Positions 1-7,927 of a stretch of DNA of 64,000 nt are shown piece after piece. Under the pieces are notes generated by a model. That model did not search any database. It was not told where the DNA came from and was given only the letters and a program-made list of their open reading frames with translations. Made by a program: the position numbers and the translations under genes. The stretch comes from Niastella yeongjuensis (GTDB lineage Bacteria > Bacteroidota > Bacteroidia > Chitinophagales > Chitinophagaceae), in the NCBI RefSeq assembly GCF_900110245.1, contig NZ_FOCZ01000016.1, forward strand, positions 1 through 64,000, given 5' to 3'. The number at the start of each line of letters is the position of its first letter. Positions within the stretch are counted from its first letter, which is position 1.

Positions 1-276
1 CACAAGTTATCAATATATACCACTGATGGTCGATTGAACATTGACAATAATCCCGTGGAGAACAGCATACGTCCGGTGGCCCTTGGCCGAAAAAATTACC
101 TATTTGCCGGATCTCACGAGGCTGCCAGGCGAAGCGGAATGTTTTACAGTTTACTAGGTACCTGTAAAATGCATGGTATAGAACCATACACCTGGCTAAA
201 AGATGTTCTTCACAAAATAGCAGATCACCCCGTAAACAAGGTGCAGGAACTACTACCACATCATTACAAAAAATAG
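1..276 (+). CDS. IS66 family transposase, C-terminal part (cut by window edge)
   Basis: The frame is open from base 1 and ends at TAG 274-276. The protein carries the IS66 transposase C-terminal signature: a DGRLNIDNNPVENSIRP block holding the catalytic Glu of the DDE core, followed by LGRKNYLFAGS and the short IS66_C tail. The TTG at position 34 lies inside the conserved block, so it is not the real start; the 5' part lies outside the window. The IS right end probably falls within the next 30 bases, because a truncated integrase frame begins directly after; CCTTAC at 278-283 could be part of the terminal repeat, but this cannot be shown without the left end. Confidence 0.9.
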   Translation, partial: HKLSIYTTDGRLNIDNNPVENSIRPVALGRKNYLFAGSHEAARRSGMFYSLLGTCKMHGIEPYTWLKDVLHKIADHPVNKVQELLPHHYKK

Positions 277-306
277 TCCTTACGGATTTTAGACCGGCTC
301 AACAAT

Positions 307-795
307 ATGTACTTAGCCGAAGGGATACGTTATACCGGCTTGGCCTATGTTGACCTGATGGGGTTACAGCTTGGTAATATTGCATGCTCTATGGATGGCA
401 AGAAATGGATAAAGATCAGCCGGGCGAAATCTGAAATTGGTGTAAATGTACCCTTGTTAAGTCCGGCCCTGGCAGTGCTGGAAAAATACAGTCAACACCA
501 GGAACCCACACAAAACGATGTGTTGTTCCCTCGGGTAACCAACCAGGAAATGAACCGGAGCCTGAAAATAATCGGGGAAATATGTGGCATCCGTAAAAAC
601 CTAACCTTTCACCTGGCTCGCCACACTTTTGCTACCACCGTTACTTTAATGAATGGTGTCCCAATTGAAACCATTAGTAAAATGCTGGGGCATACTAAAC
701 TTACTACTACTATGATCTATGCAAAAGTAACCGGGTTGAAAATTGGGATGGATATGGAGTTGTTGCAGCAGAAGCTGGATGATAATAAAAAATAA
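307..795 (+). pseudogene. Tyrosine site-specific integrase, catalytic domain only (5' truncated)
   Basis: Catalytic domain of a Bacteroidota tyrosine recombinase. It starts within the YTGLAYVDL helix; HLARHTFATT supplies the conserved His/Arg, LGHTKLTTT the second His box, and MIYAKV the nucleophilic Tyr. Family members are about 400 aa with N-terminal core-binding and arm-binding domains; here only 162 codons remain. Upstream the frame reads back into the IS66 end with no integrase similarity, so the front half was probably removed by the IS66 insertion or a deletion. It is unlikely to be active. It suggests the following AT-rich genes arrived on an integrative element. Confidence 0.85.
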
Positions 796-817
796 TAATA
801 TTGACAATAATATTATT
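794..817 (+). terminator. AT-rich hairpin after the integrase remnant
   Basis: AATAATATT (794-802) pairs perfectly with AATATTATT (809-817) over a 6-nt loop, starting at the integrase stop codon. There is no long T run, so a terminator role is only possible. The remaining bases up to 972 hold no recognisable gene. Confidence 0.3.
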
Positions 818-972
818 GGGCAGACTTGCATATTTGCAGTTGCTTTGCAATAACTTAAAGCTTAAACCCTAAAATAAAACTACTGCAAAAACTTGTATTT
901 TGTAACTATCATTTGTCAAGATAAGACTGCATGTTTGATATGCTACCGGACTACTGTTTCACTAATATGAGT

Positions 973-1956
973 TTATTTCATCTTAGGTTTTAGTTTATCA
1001 ACCTTTCCTAATAATTCCTTTAATCTTTGCATTTCGTCATTCAAATATTTGTGCGTCGGTTTGGAAGGACTTACAACATCGTCAAACAGTTCAAATAATT
1101 TCTCAAATGCTTTATTGTCAGGTGTATGTTGAATTACTAAAATTGATTCGGGGCAATAATTTGATGAAATTACTTCGCATACAAAGCCAATGTCATCATT
1201 AAAACTTTTCAACTTTTTATTTAAAATTTCCTCTCCTCTTTCATTAATAAACTCTGAAAATAATTTTCGGTTGTGCCTTTGCAAATCCTTTCCGATTTTT
1301 GTTTGAAGAACCAAACAATCTTCTTTAGTTGCAATATCTAATAAATTTTCAGTTTCCTTTATTTTTTCTATAGTCGTATTTTCCTTTATTCTAAAGAGGT
1401 TAGCCGTTGTAACGATTATTGGAACATTGTAAAAAATCACTTCACTTGTTGCAAGTAGCTCCTCAATTTGATGAACCATATCATCAACAATCATTTCAGC
1501 CATTGCATAACTTAATTGATTAACTGCTTGCGTAATCGTCTTTGGATTTTGCCCATCAGATGTTAACTCAATACCTTTAAGACATGGTTTTGCAATTGGA
1601 GGTAATTCGGGATGCCTATATGGAAACTTTGTTGTCTTAGTAAAATGATCGCATGGGTGCAAGAATGCAGTATGACTTAACTCGCTTGGTCCTCCATACT
1701 CTCCAGGAAGGAAAAGCCAGTTCGTTGAACTGTCACGATATTTACACTCAATAAGTAATTTAAAAAAATGATGATCTTTTATGTAAGAAGAATCAATATC
1801 AAATGAAAATTCGTTTTCAATCAAATTTTCATCAGGTCGTAAATATGAATATTCAAATGAAGAAATACATTTCTTTGAATCAAGAAAGTCTAGAACTTCA
1901 TATTCTAACGGAAGCCCCGATTTAAGCAAGTAATCTTTCCATTTGTTATTCGCCAT
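973..1956 (-). CDS. PD-(D/E)XK-like nuclease candidate, hypothetical
   Basis: A 327-aa soluble protein. The N-terminal part has a compact nuclease-like core: EFSFDID around residues 49-55, a predicted strand, then LLIECKY with E70-x-K72. An acidic residue followed at this distance by E-x-K fits the PD-(D/E)XK fold of restriction and repair nucleases. The rest is helical (AVNQLSYAMAEMIVDDMVHQIEEL) with a late strand-rich segment and no named domain. There is no signal peptide or membrane segment. It lies 46 bp downstream of the degenerate ABC-like gene on the same strand, so co-transcription is likely. Restriction-like activity is inferred from the motif and the mobile setting; the family name is not recognised. 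Confidence 0.5.
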   Translation of the reverse strand: MANNKWKDYLLKSGLPLEYEVLDFLDSKKCISSFEYSYLRPDENLIENEFSFDIDSSYIKDHHFFKLLIECKYRDSSTNWLFLPGEYGGPSELSHTAFLHPCDHFTKTTKFPYRHPELPPIAKPCLKGIELTSDGQNPKTITQAVNQLSYAMAEMIVDDMVHQIEELLATSEVIFYNVPIIVTTANLFRIKENTTIEKIKETENLLDIATKEDCLVLQTKIGKDLQRHNRKLFSEFINERGEEILNKKLKSFNDDIGFVCEVISSNYCPESILVIQHTPDNKAFEKLFELFDDVVSPSKPTHKYLNDEMQRLKELLGKVDKLKPKMK

Positions 1957-2002
1957 GTCTGTTTTTTAATATATCTACTTGAAGTGAATCTGTGTTATAG
2001 CC

Positions 2003-2566
2003 TTATTTTGTCCATTGTAGCTCAATGTATTTGGTACAGTCATTTTTCATATCCTCAAAACAGTCAAGCAAAATTGCAGAACCCCCATTTTTAACTACTT
2101 CCTTAACGATTCCATATGCATTTTCAGCTCCTATTGGATCCTGCCCAACAACGTCAAATATGATGTCTTTTGTTTTTGAAAGAGTTGCGTATAAACTAAG
2201 CAGTTTCCTTGGATTTCCAGCCAGTGTATTAACCTTTGTCTTTTCATTTATCCATTTTGTTTCATAAATCTTTGTAACAAAAGGGCTGCTCAAGTCCGCA
2301 TTCATTTTTAAGTATTCTCCGACTGTAACTGGATAAAAGAGCCGTCTAAATTTAGACTCAATGAAATGTTCAACAAATGTTACTTCTTTACGAACAACAA
2401 CATTTTCGTCCTTCACTTTTCCACTAAAAATATCCTTAAGTAGCATTTCGGTGTCGTAAAAATGCTGTCCATTAAATAAATATATAACAACAATTTCTCC
2501 TGTCTTCAAGTCGAAAGGAGGTATATAAAAATCGGTTCTCCTTATTCCTTTATTTTCAATTATCAT
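2003..2566 (-). CDS. Degenerate ABC-ATPase-like protein
   Basis: A 187-aa protein whose layout follows an ABC ATPase with its catalytic residues lost. FDLKTGEIVVI (18-28) leads into YLFNGQHFY (29-37), where the Walker A GxNGxGKS would lie, with no Lys-Ser/Thr; MLLKDIFSGK follows as in 'TLLKxIxG'. LAGNPRK (115-121) sits where the LSGGxxQ signature belongs, IIFD (135-138) matches Walker B, VGQDPIG (140-146) matches the D-loop but lacks the catalytic Glu, and GGSAILLD (161-168) matches the strand before the switch His. ATP hydrolysis is therefore unlikely. It could be a pseudo-ATPase partner or regulator of the adjacent nuclease candidate. The assignment rests on motif order alone. Confidence 0.45.
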   Translation of the reverse strand: MIIENKGIRRTDFYIPPFDLKTGEIVVIYLFNGQHFYDTEMLLKDIFSGKVKDENVVVRKEVTFVEHFIESKFRRLFYPVTVGEYLKMNADLSSPFVTKIYETKWINEKTKVNTLAGNPRKLLSLYATLSKTKDIIFDVVGQDPIGAENAYGIVKEVVKNGGSAILLDCFEDMKNDCTKYIELQWTK

Positions 2567-2656
2567 TCTCTTGTTTGTCGTTTAGCATTACGCCAATCAA
2601 TATTTCCAATCTGGTCGAAGTAAATCTTGTAAATGGAAAAATTAAATTTTCCAAGT

Positions 2657-3037
2657 TCATTCTTTCGCTTCATGATCCTGTAATTCCAAGTTATCTGTTA
2701 ATTGCTTGAAAACATTATAGAATTCCCCTGTCACGATCATATAGTCAACAACTGAAAGGATACTTTCTTTATTTATTTTATCAATGAGTATCATGTCGCT
2801 TGCCCAAAAGTATTTTCCGTTTAAGCATTCACCGGACCGTTCATTTTTTCGTCTCAGACTGTCAATGTTAGTGTAAGTAAAGAAACTGGCAATATACCTA
2901 GTGTTATCGGTAAATGTAACAATTACGTCGCTGTTATCGTCTTCTGGAGCACATCCTTCAATTACTGCTCCAAACTCTTCGCTTTCTATCCAAACTGATT
3001 TAATAGGCTTGTTCATAAGGGAAGTAAAATGATGCAT
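2657..3037 (-). CDS. Hypothetical protein, 126 aa
   Basis: A cytosolic-looking protein with an ATG start. A beta-rich N-terminal half contains the segment DVIVTFTDNTRYIASFF, followed by CLNGKYFWASDMILID and a helical tail. Proteins of this type, with a 'YFWASDMIxID' segment, occur as stand-alone hypotheticals in Bacteroidota; I cannot name the family. No catalytic motif, signal peptide or membrane helix is seen. It lies 90 bp upstream of the ABC-like gene on the same strand and could head the same transcript. An immunity-type small protein is possible, but nothing in the sequence proves it. Confidence 0.5.
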   Translation of the reverse strand: MHHFTSLMNKPIKSVWIESEEFGAVIEGCAPEDDNSDVIVTFTDNTRYIASFFTYTNIDSLRRKNERSGECLNGKYFWASDMILIDKINKESILSVVDYMIVTGEFYNVFKQLTDNLELQDHEAKE

Positions 3038-3174
3038 AACATTATATTTCTATAATTATGCGCAATTACTGCAATTTATTATTTTTTAGATACTAAGCAA
3101 AAAAGTGGTTAGAGCTGAAAAGCTCATTTTATTTTGCAATAAATAGTTTTGGGGAATCCGAAAACCGGTGATGA

Positions 3175-3211
3175 CCATGCCCTTGTTGCATGGAGCAAGA
3201 TGTAGTGTTGT
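3175..3211 (+). repeat. Hairpin-headed repeat, copy 1
   Basis: CCATGC (3175-3180) and GCATGG (3188-3193) form a 6-bp hairpin followed directly by AGCAAGATGTAGTGTTGT (3194-3211). A second copy with a compensated stem lies at 4204-4239 and a looser inverted copy at 4283-4300. The three copies flank the nucleotidyltransferase pair. REP-like elements are the nearest known type of object. Confidence 0.6.
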
Positions 3212-3279
3212 TGACAACAGAAGATGTAGAACCTAGTAATATTATTATTACTATACTGTCATCCTTTAATAGTGCATCA

Positions 3280-3468
3280 TTATTTCAATCCATTTGATTT
3301 ATTAACAGCTTTAGAATTATCAGTCATAGGATTCGACTTTTGAGCCATATTCCAAAACTGAAATAGGGAAGCATTATCTTCCATAAACTGCTTTAGCCTT
3401 TCCGCAGGCGACTTAGAAAGCCAGATTTTTAATTGCAATTCTTTTATATGCTGTGGGGTATCATTCAT
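3280..3468 (-). CDS. Small partner protein of the nucleotidyltransferase
   Basis: A 62-aa, mostly helical protein (HIKELQLKIWLSKSPAERLKQFMEDN) with a polar tail. The ATG at 3468 overlaps the nucleotidyltransferase stop (3461-3463) by 8 nt and is preferred over a TTG at 3474; the overlap implies translational coupling. Small helical proteins next to minimal nucleotidyltransferases are often the antitoxin or toxin-binding partner, but this one is not recognised, so a toxin-antitoxin role is inference. Confidence 0.55.
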   Translation of the reverse strand: MNDTPQHIKELQLKIWLSKSPAERLKQFMEDNASLFQFWNMAQKSNPMTDNSKAVNKSNGLK

Positions 3469-3994
3469 GCTCAAACAAATTAAATGACTTCAAATGTAGC
3501 TTTTCTATCCATTTAGTAATATAAGGCCAATCCAATTGTTCAATTGCAGAAAGATTTTTGATATCCTCCATTTGCTGTGCAGATTGAAAATCCTGAATCC
3601 AAATGAGCTTTGAAAGAAGTAAATCTTCAGGAGATACCACATAAATGGTTTTATCAAAAAAATCCACTTTTTTTCTCCTTTCGAACTCTTCAAGCCTAAA
3701 GGCTTCGTCTTTCAATACCACAAAGTCAGCTTTAAAGCCAGATGCATGATCTATAATATTGAACATGCTCCGTCTATTTACTGCATCCTGAATGGCATCT
3801 TTGTCACAGTAATAACCATCCTGAAAATATTGGACAAAATGGTCAATGTATTTCTGTTCAAGGTGAATTATAAAATCAAAGTCCCTTGTCGCTCTTGGTA
3901 CGATGTATATACTCATTGCCACACTGCCAGAAAGCATATAAGGTATATTGGACTGGTTTAGAACATCAGTTATTTTCTGGAAAAAAGCTACCAT
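3461..3994 (-). CDS. Nucleotidyltransferase-fold protein (AbiEii/MNT-like)
   Basis: A 177-aa protein with the polymerase-beta nucleotidyltransferase core: LSGSVAMSIY (G23-S24) followed by RATRDFDFII, giving the D38-x-D40 metal-binding pair, then a third strand with KADFVV. The C-terminal segment YVVSPEDLLLSKLIW is typical of stand-alone AbiEii-like and DUF6036-like proteins. These families include toxins that modify tRNA 3' ends. The next gene overlaps its end and may be the cognate partner. A 203-bp block of this gene (3687-3889) recurs with about 96% identity in the chimeric gene near 22 kb. Biochemical role and target are unknown. Confidence 0.75.
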   Translation of the reverse strand: MVAFFQKITDVLNQSNIPYMLSGSVAMSIYIVPRATRDFDFIIHLEQKYIDHFVQYFQDGYYCDKDAIQDAVNRRSMFNIIDHASGFKADFVVLKDEAFRLEEFERRKKVDFFDKTIYVVSPEDLLLSKLIWIQDFQSAQQMEDIKNLSAIEQLDWPYITKWIEKLHLKSFNLFEHE

Positions 3995-4203
3995 ATTGGA
4001 GACAAGTTACTATAAGTCTGTCTTATGGGCAAATAACTTTAATTAACAGTTTGATTTTCATGGAATTGTAGTCGAAACACTCGCATTTGGAGTTGTAAAT
4101 TGTAAAACAGCAATAACGTCCAACGGTTTCATATCCAATGGATAATTTTAAGGAATAAAAGCCTGGAAGTGATAATATCTCTTACTGGCTATGCAGCGGT
4201 TAA

Positions 4204-4239
4204 CCGTGCTTGAGTGCACGGAGCAAGATGTAGTATTGT
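4204..4239 (+). repeat. Hairpin-headed repeat, copy 2
   Basis: CCGTGC (4204-4209) pairs with GCACGG (4216-4221), followed by AGCAAGATGTAGTATTGT (4222-4239). Compared with copy 1, the third stem pair changed from A-T to G-C on both sides, so the stem is kept while the sequence changed. The stretch 3995-4423 holds no gene; these elements are its only clear content. Confidence 0.6.
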
Positions 4240-4282
4240 AATCAACACAGCCCTTACTTGAAGGAAAAACCAATAGTTGTAG

Positions 4283-4300
4283 ACAACTATACATCTTGCT
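4283..4300 (-). repeat. Hairpin-headed repeat, copy 3 (inverted, diverged)
   Basis: Read on the minus strand this is AGCAAGATGTATAGTTGT, identical in the first 11 bases to the conserved arm of copies 1 and 2. An imperfect GTGCG/CGCTCAC hairpin precedes it, in the same order as in the other copies. Copies 2 and 3 therefore face each other, as paired REP units do. Confidence 0.4.
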
Positions 4301-4423
4301 GTGAGCGCATACGCACACGCAATACCTTTGCAAAGCCTATTGCCAGAACAGGCCATTTTTCTTTTCACCAGCCCCAAATAGCTTAAAAAGTTACCGTTAA
4401 AGTTGTGATCCGTTTTAAATTGA

Positions 4424-5605
4424 TTATCTGTTTTCCAATAAAATCAGATTTTCAAATGTTTTCAGCCTTTCTTCAAAAGATTGCTCCGTTTGTGCGAGAA
4501 TGGCATTTACCCGGTCAAGTAGCAACATTACCTGATCCTGGCTTATTTCATATTGGGGACTATACCTTGCAGAAACATAGGCCGTATTCAGCAAATCGAA
4601 AAATTCCTTTTCTTCATCGGTGTTTTTAGGGAAAATGATATCCAGATCAGGAGCGCAAAAACAGGAATGTCTTATTAATGATTTCAAATTATGTCCGTAG
4701 GCCGTCAATCTAGTTAGGGAAACCAATAATGCACGAAGTGCATGTTCTGTTGCCTGATGCAACAAAAAGGCTGCAGGTTTATATTGACCAGTGGTGGCGA
4801 AATATTCTGCACCGTCCAGGAAAGATTTTGCAAGACAGAAAGCATCATCAAAAATATTACGGGCATTCACCTTTATGGCAGAAATGTCCATATCAGGCTT
4901 TTCCGGCAAGGTTACCCGTTTGTTATCATACACCATAAAATCTGGTGAACAGACGGCAGAATAGAAAATATGCCCCTCCCGCAAATGTTTATACACTTCA
5001 TTGATTTTATTGCACCAGATGAGTACCGATCCAATTTCACTACATTTTGCCTGCACTTGGGTTAGGTAATCACTATAGGAATATTTGGCATTAGAGGGTA
5101 AAAGCACAAGGAAATCAAACTGTGGCCTGTTCCTGCTGTTTATTTTAAAACCTGATCAAAACAGTTTTTCTGCATTGGTTATGCGGATAATGTTTTCCGC
5201 AACCGCTTTTATTTTCTCATGTAAAATGTTGCCAACCTCGTAAACTTCAGATAATCTGGCCAAGTTACCCGAATCAATATTCTCTGGTGAAAACGGGTAC
5301 GTTTCAAAAACGGGCTTTTTTGACAGTTTTTGCTTTTCATTAATAATGTGGACAGCTTCCACTAACTTTTCAATTTTTTCATATATCGTAACCAATAGTT
5401 CCCGATCCCGCCGATGCAAATCGTGGGTATAATTGCCTATAACGGTTGTTTTAAAGAACTCCCATAATAGTTCCCGGATTCGGGGAAGGTGGGCAAAATC
5501 AAATAATTCGTAAATAACCTAGTACGGGTCGGCAATTTCGGCCGCCGTTAATTTTTGTGGGGGAATGACAATTTTTGGTGGGATTGTTGAAGCCTCTTTA
5601 TACAT
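4424..5605 (-). pseudogene. HEPN-domain protein gene with two in-frame stop codons
   Basis: Reading from ATG 5605 gives one frame of 394 codons, broken only by TAG at 5519-5521 (codon 29) and TGA at 5156-5158 (codon 150). The pieces join naturally: a helical N-terminus (LTAAEIADPY, stop, VIYELFDFAHLPRIRELLWEFFK), a degenerate nucleotidyltransferase-like segment (AEKLF, stop, then SRNRPQFDFLVLL), and a C-terminal HEPN domain with AAFLLHQATEHALRALL, an R-x5-H motif in RLTAYGH, and AYVSARYSPQYEI. HEPN proteins are often RNases or scaffolds in toxin and defence modules. Shorter in-frame restarts (GTG 5107, TTG 5419) could give fragments, but neither has a full fold. Absence of frameshifts suggests recent inactivation. 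Confidence 0.75.
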
Positions 5606-5696
5606 AACATTCAATTAAGGATGAAGTAAATATTGAAAGTCATGTAAGGCTAACCGGTTGCAGGAAAACCTGCGCGCCTGGGTGGCAGGTGAAAAG

Positions 5697-5774
5697 AAAG
5701 AAACGTGGGTTAGTCCTTACCGGTTCTGAGGGCTGCGACACCCGTGATCACAATAAGAACGCCCACGTTTCTTT
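5697..5774. other. 13-bp perfect inverted repeat, possible structured leader or RNA
   Basis: AAAGAAACGTGGG (5697-5709) pairs perfectly with CCCACGTTTCTTT (5762-5774) around a 52-nt interior. CCCGTGATCA occurs inside it (near 5741) and again near 5819, and a GCTGCGACA / GGTCGCAG pair also falls in the region. The whole 5606-6033 stretch has no gene and separates the divergent HEPN and XRE genes. Confidence 0.4.
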
Positions 5775-5975
5775 AGTTGCGTAAGATACTAAAGTTCACG
5801 CAGGCGATTTACCTTATTCCCGTGATCAATGAAAGGTCGCAGTTTCAGAAACAGGAATTAAAGCAAATTCGCTTTAATAAAATACGTATTTAAAACGCTC
5901 TTATGAGCTGTTTAAATTGATTTGAATCATTTCGGGTGATTGTTACGGAAATAAAGATAACGAATTATTTCAAAT

Positions 5976-5991
5976 GTGGGCTTAAGCCCAC
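5976..5991. promoter_or_regulatory. 16-bp perfect palindrome, likely XRE operator
   Basis: GTGGGCTTAAGCCCAC is fully self-complementary and ends 42 bp before the XRE regulator ATG. XRE/Cro-type dimers usually bind such palindromes at their own promoter, so autoregulation of the 6034-8901 cassette is the simplest reading. Confidence 0.5.
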
Positions 5992-6033
5992 GCATATATT
6001 TATTCTTTTTTTCCATCTTTCTGATTCTATACT

Positions 6034-6261
6034 ATGGAATCAAAAAGATATAACAAGGAAATAGTTCAGTTTGGTGAAAATGTTCGCCGATTGAGAACAG
6101 CTAAAGGTCTTACACAGTCAGATTTGGAAGCGGTAACAGGCATTGATCGCGGTGATATTAGTCGGATTGAAAATGGCAGGATGGATATACAGTTTAGTAG
6201 TATTATTAAATTGTCAGATGGTTTGGAAGTAGATACAGTTGATCTATTTAGATTTCAATAA
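6034..6261 (+). CDS. XRE-family helix-turn-helix regulator
   Basis: A 75-aa single-domain Cro/C1-type DNA-binding protein: FGENVRRLRTAKGLTQSDLEAVTGIDRGDISRIENG contains both helices of the HTH, and the tail LSDGLEVDTVDLFRF packs as usual for the family. The length is typical of solo XRE controllers of restriction or toxin modules. It leads a same-strand group of five genes; the next gene starts 42 bp after its stop. A perfect palindrome lies just upstream, so it probably represses its own operon. Confidence 0.9.
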   Translation: MESKRYNKEIVQFGENVRRLRTAKGLTQSDLEAVTGIDRGDISRIENGRMDIQFSSIIKLSDGLEVDTVDLFRFQ

Positions 6262-6303
6262 AATGATGGCTTTAAAAATAGTAAAACTCCCCAATAATTT
6301 CCA

Positions 6304-7215
6304 ATGGACGCAATTTCTATAAATATTCATAGAGCCCAAGTATCCATTACAAATACGCGAGATTTGGAGGATGTAAATTTTAGTAGCTCATTTAGCATTA
6401 ATAGTGAGCAAAGGCACCTTGGAATACGAGATAAAACATCATTACTAATTGCGGAACCAGAAAAAGAAAGAGAGGATTTACGATTTATAAGTCAAGGAAA
6501 AATAACTAAAGTAAAAAATGTTGAAGTAGTAAAGCCATCTAAAGAAAAAATTGATTCGAACATTTTAAATGGATTTCCTCCACCTAAAGATATTTTCGTA
6601 CATCATTTTGATTTTTCAATAACCAAAAAACTTACAAAAAATAATTTACTCTCCGATCTTGAATATAGTTTGAAGGAAGTAAATAGATTTAATAAACCTA
6701 TTGTGCATTTTAGACGCCAATTTAGAGTTCTTCCACAAGATGATTTTGATACGATAACCAATGGTTGGATATACGCAGCTAGAACCGTTTTTGGCAGGTT
6801 AGCAAATGCCATTCCAAGGCAAAATAAGTTAGAATTTATGCTAGAAGCGATGAACAAATTTTCAACTATTGATTTTAAAGAAATTTCTCTTCAAAAAGGT
6901 CTTGATTTTCTTTATGATTACATAGATAGACGCATTTTGAGTCGTGGCAGATTACTCGTTGCTACTAACGATCTTATTGAGGATAAGTTAAGCGATATTG
7001 TTCCAATTGAAGATATCGGCTTTAGAAATCCAACTACAGGAAATGAAGACACGCTACATCCCCAAGCTCAAATTTTCAAAAAAATTTTTGAATTGCAAGG
7101 CAAAGCTGACTTCAGGAAATATGTAAGTCAAGCAATTAGTGAAAATAGCGAACTCGAATCTCGTTTCCTTCAAATATTCACCAACGAAACTTGGCCAATC
7201 GATTTACGAATATGA
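6304..7215 (+). CDS. Hypothetical protein, 303 aa, in nuclease cassette
   Basis: The family is not recognised. A polar, probably flexible N-terminal third (residues 1-95) is followed by a helical body with VHFRRQFRVLPQDDFDTITNGWIYAARTVFGRLANAIP and a second helical block FLYDYIDRRILSRGRLLVATND. There is no signal peptide, membrane segment or obvious catalytic motif. Its TGA overlaps the ATG of the nuclease candidate (ATGA, 7212-7215), so the two are translationally coupled and probably form a complex. A specificity, sensor or scaffold subunit is a guess from that arrangement. The sequence is AT-rich compared with the genes after 9.3 kb, in line with transfer. Confidence 0.55.
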   Translation: MDAISINIHRAQVSITNTRDLEDVNFSSSFSINSEQRHLGIRDKTSLLIAEPEKEREDLRFISQGKITKVKNVEVVKPSKEKIDSNILNGFPPPKDIFVHHFDFSITKKLTKNNLLSDLEYSLKEVNRFNKPIVHFRRQFRVLPQDDFDTITNGWIYAARTVFGRLANAIPRQNKLEFMLEAMNKFSTIDFKEISLQKGLDFLYDYIDRRILSRGRLLVATNDLIEDKLSDIVPIEDIGFRNPTTGNEDTLHPQAQIFKKIFELQGKADFRKYVSQAISENSELESRFLQIFTNETWPIDLRI

Positions 7216-7898
7216 AAGAATTTATGACTTACCTGAGAGATTATGCAAAACTTCTACATGAAGCTTCTGTCTGGCATAATTCAAAGGATATTTTAGCCCC
7301 AGTTATTAATGAACAAAATATAGCAGTTGCAACAGACTGTTATATTTATGAATTTTATTGCTACATCAGTATAGTTACCGATTTACAAGTAACTTATAAA
7401 ATTGAATTCAAAAAGGGTTCCGGAGATTTCGAATATAAATTTCCGCAAGCAGCCGCTGATAAAGCAGGGAAACCCTATTTTATTGCCACAAAAGAGGGTG
7501 TACCTAAATTTCAAATATGTGCTGGGACTAAAATTGAGGGAATTTTTGACTCCGAAGAAAATCATCCAGACATTTCCTTTCAAAAGGCCGAAGCCAACGA
7601 TACTCCCACCGAAGACGATTTAATTATAATTATGGATGCTAAATATAAGGAAAATGAAAGGGCTAAACTACCAAAAGATGAAGTTTATAAGTTTATAACA
7701 ATTGTGGGGCTTTTTTCTTTACCCAAAGCGAATTTTGAAAAAATTGAGTTCTTTAAGTATGTTGGCCTTGATGGAAATTGTCTTATTACCAATGCTAATT
7801 CATATAGTGATCCGAATAATATTAGGATGTTACAAAAATTTGCAATTAGGGAAGTACAACATTTTAGTCCCCAAAAATCATTTAGTGTTTTAGGTTAA
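7212..7898 (+). CDS. PD-(D/E)XK-like nuclease candidate
   Basis: A 228-aa protein starting at ATG 7212 inside the previous stop; a TTG at 7191 is less likely because ATGA coupling favours 7212. HPDISF (P119-D120) is followed by a polar loop and LIIIMDAKYK (D142-x-K144), the classic PD-(D/E)XK arrangement of a hydrophobic strand ending in D/E-x-K. An upstream acidic residue (E47 in YIYEFYC) could complete the site. Such cores occur in restriction endonucleases and in effectors of defence systems. Whether it cuts DNA and how it is targeted are unknown. The 303-aa coupled protein is its most likely partner. Confidence 0.6.
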   Translation: MKEFMTYLRDYAKLLHEASVWHNSKDILAPVINEQNIAVATDCYIYEFYCYISIVTDLQVTYKIEFKKGSGDFEYKFPQAAADKAGKPYFIATKEGVPKFQICAGTKIEGIFDSEENHPDISFQKAEANDTPTEDDLIIIMDAKYKENERAKLPKDEVYKFITIVGLFSLPKANFEKIEFFKYVGLDGNCLITNANSYSDPNNIRMLQKFAIREVQHFSPQKSFSVLG

Positions 7899-7927
7899 AC
7901 GGATTAAACAATCTTTACTCATTTACC

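Noticed and set aside
4424-5605. Programmed stop-codon readthrough or recoding in the HEPN gene
   Set aside because: Two different stop codons, no selenocysteine or pyrrolysine signals seen, and neighbouring genes use both stops normally; decay is simpler.
6263-6322. 19-codon frame directly after the XRE gene
   Set aside because: Very short, overlaps the start of the 303-aa gene in another frame, no support.
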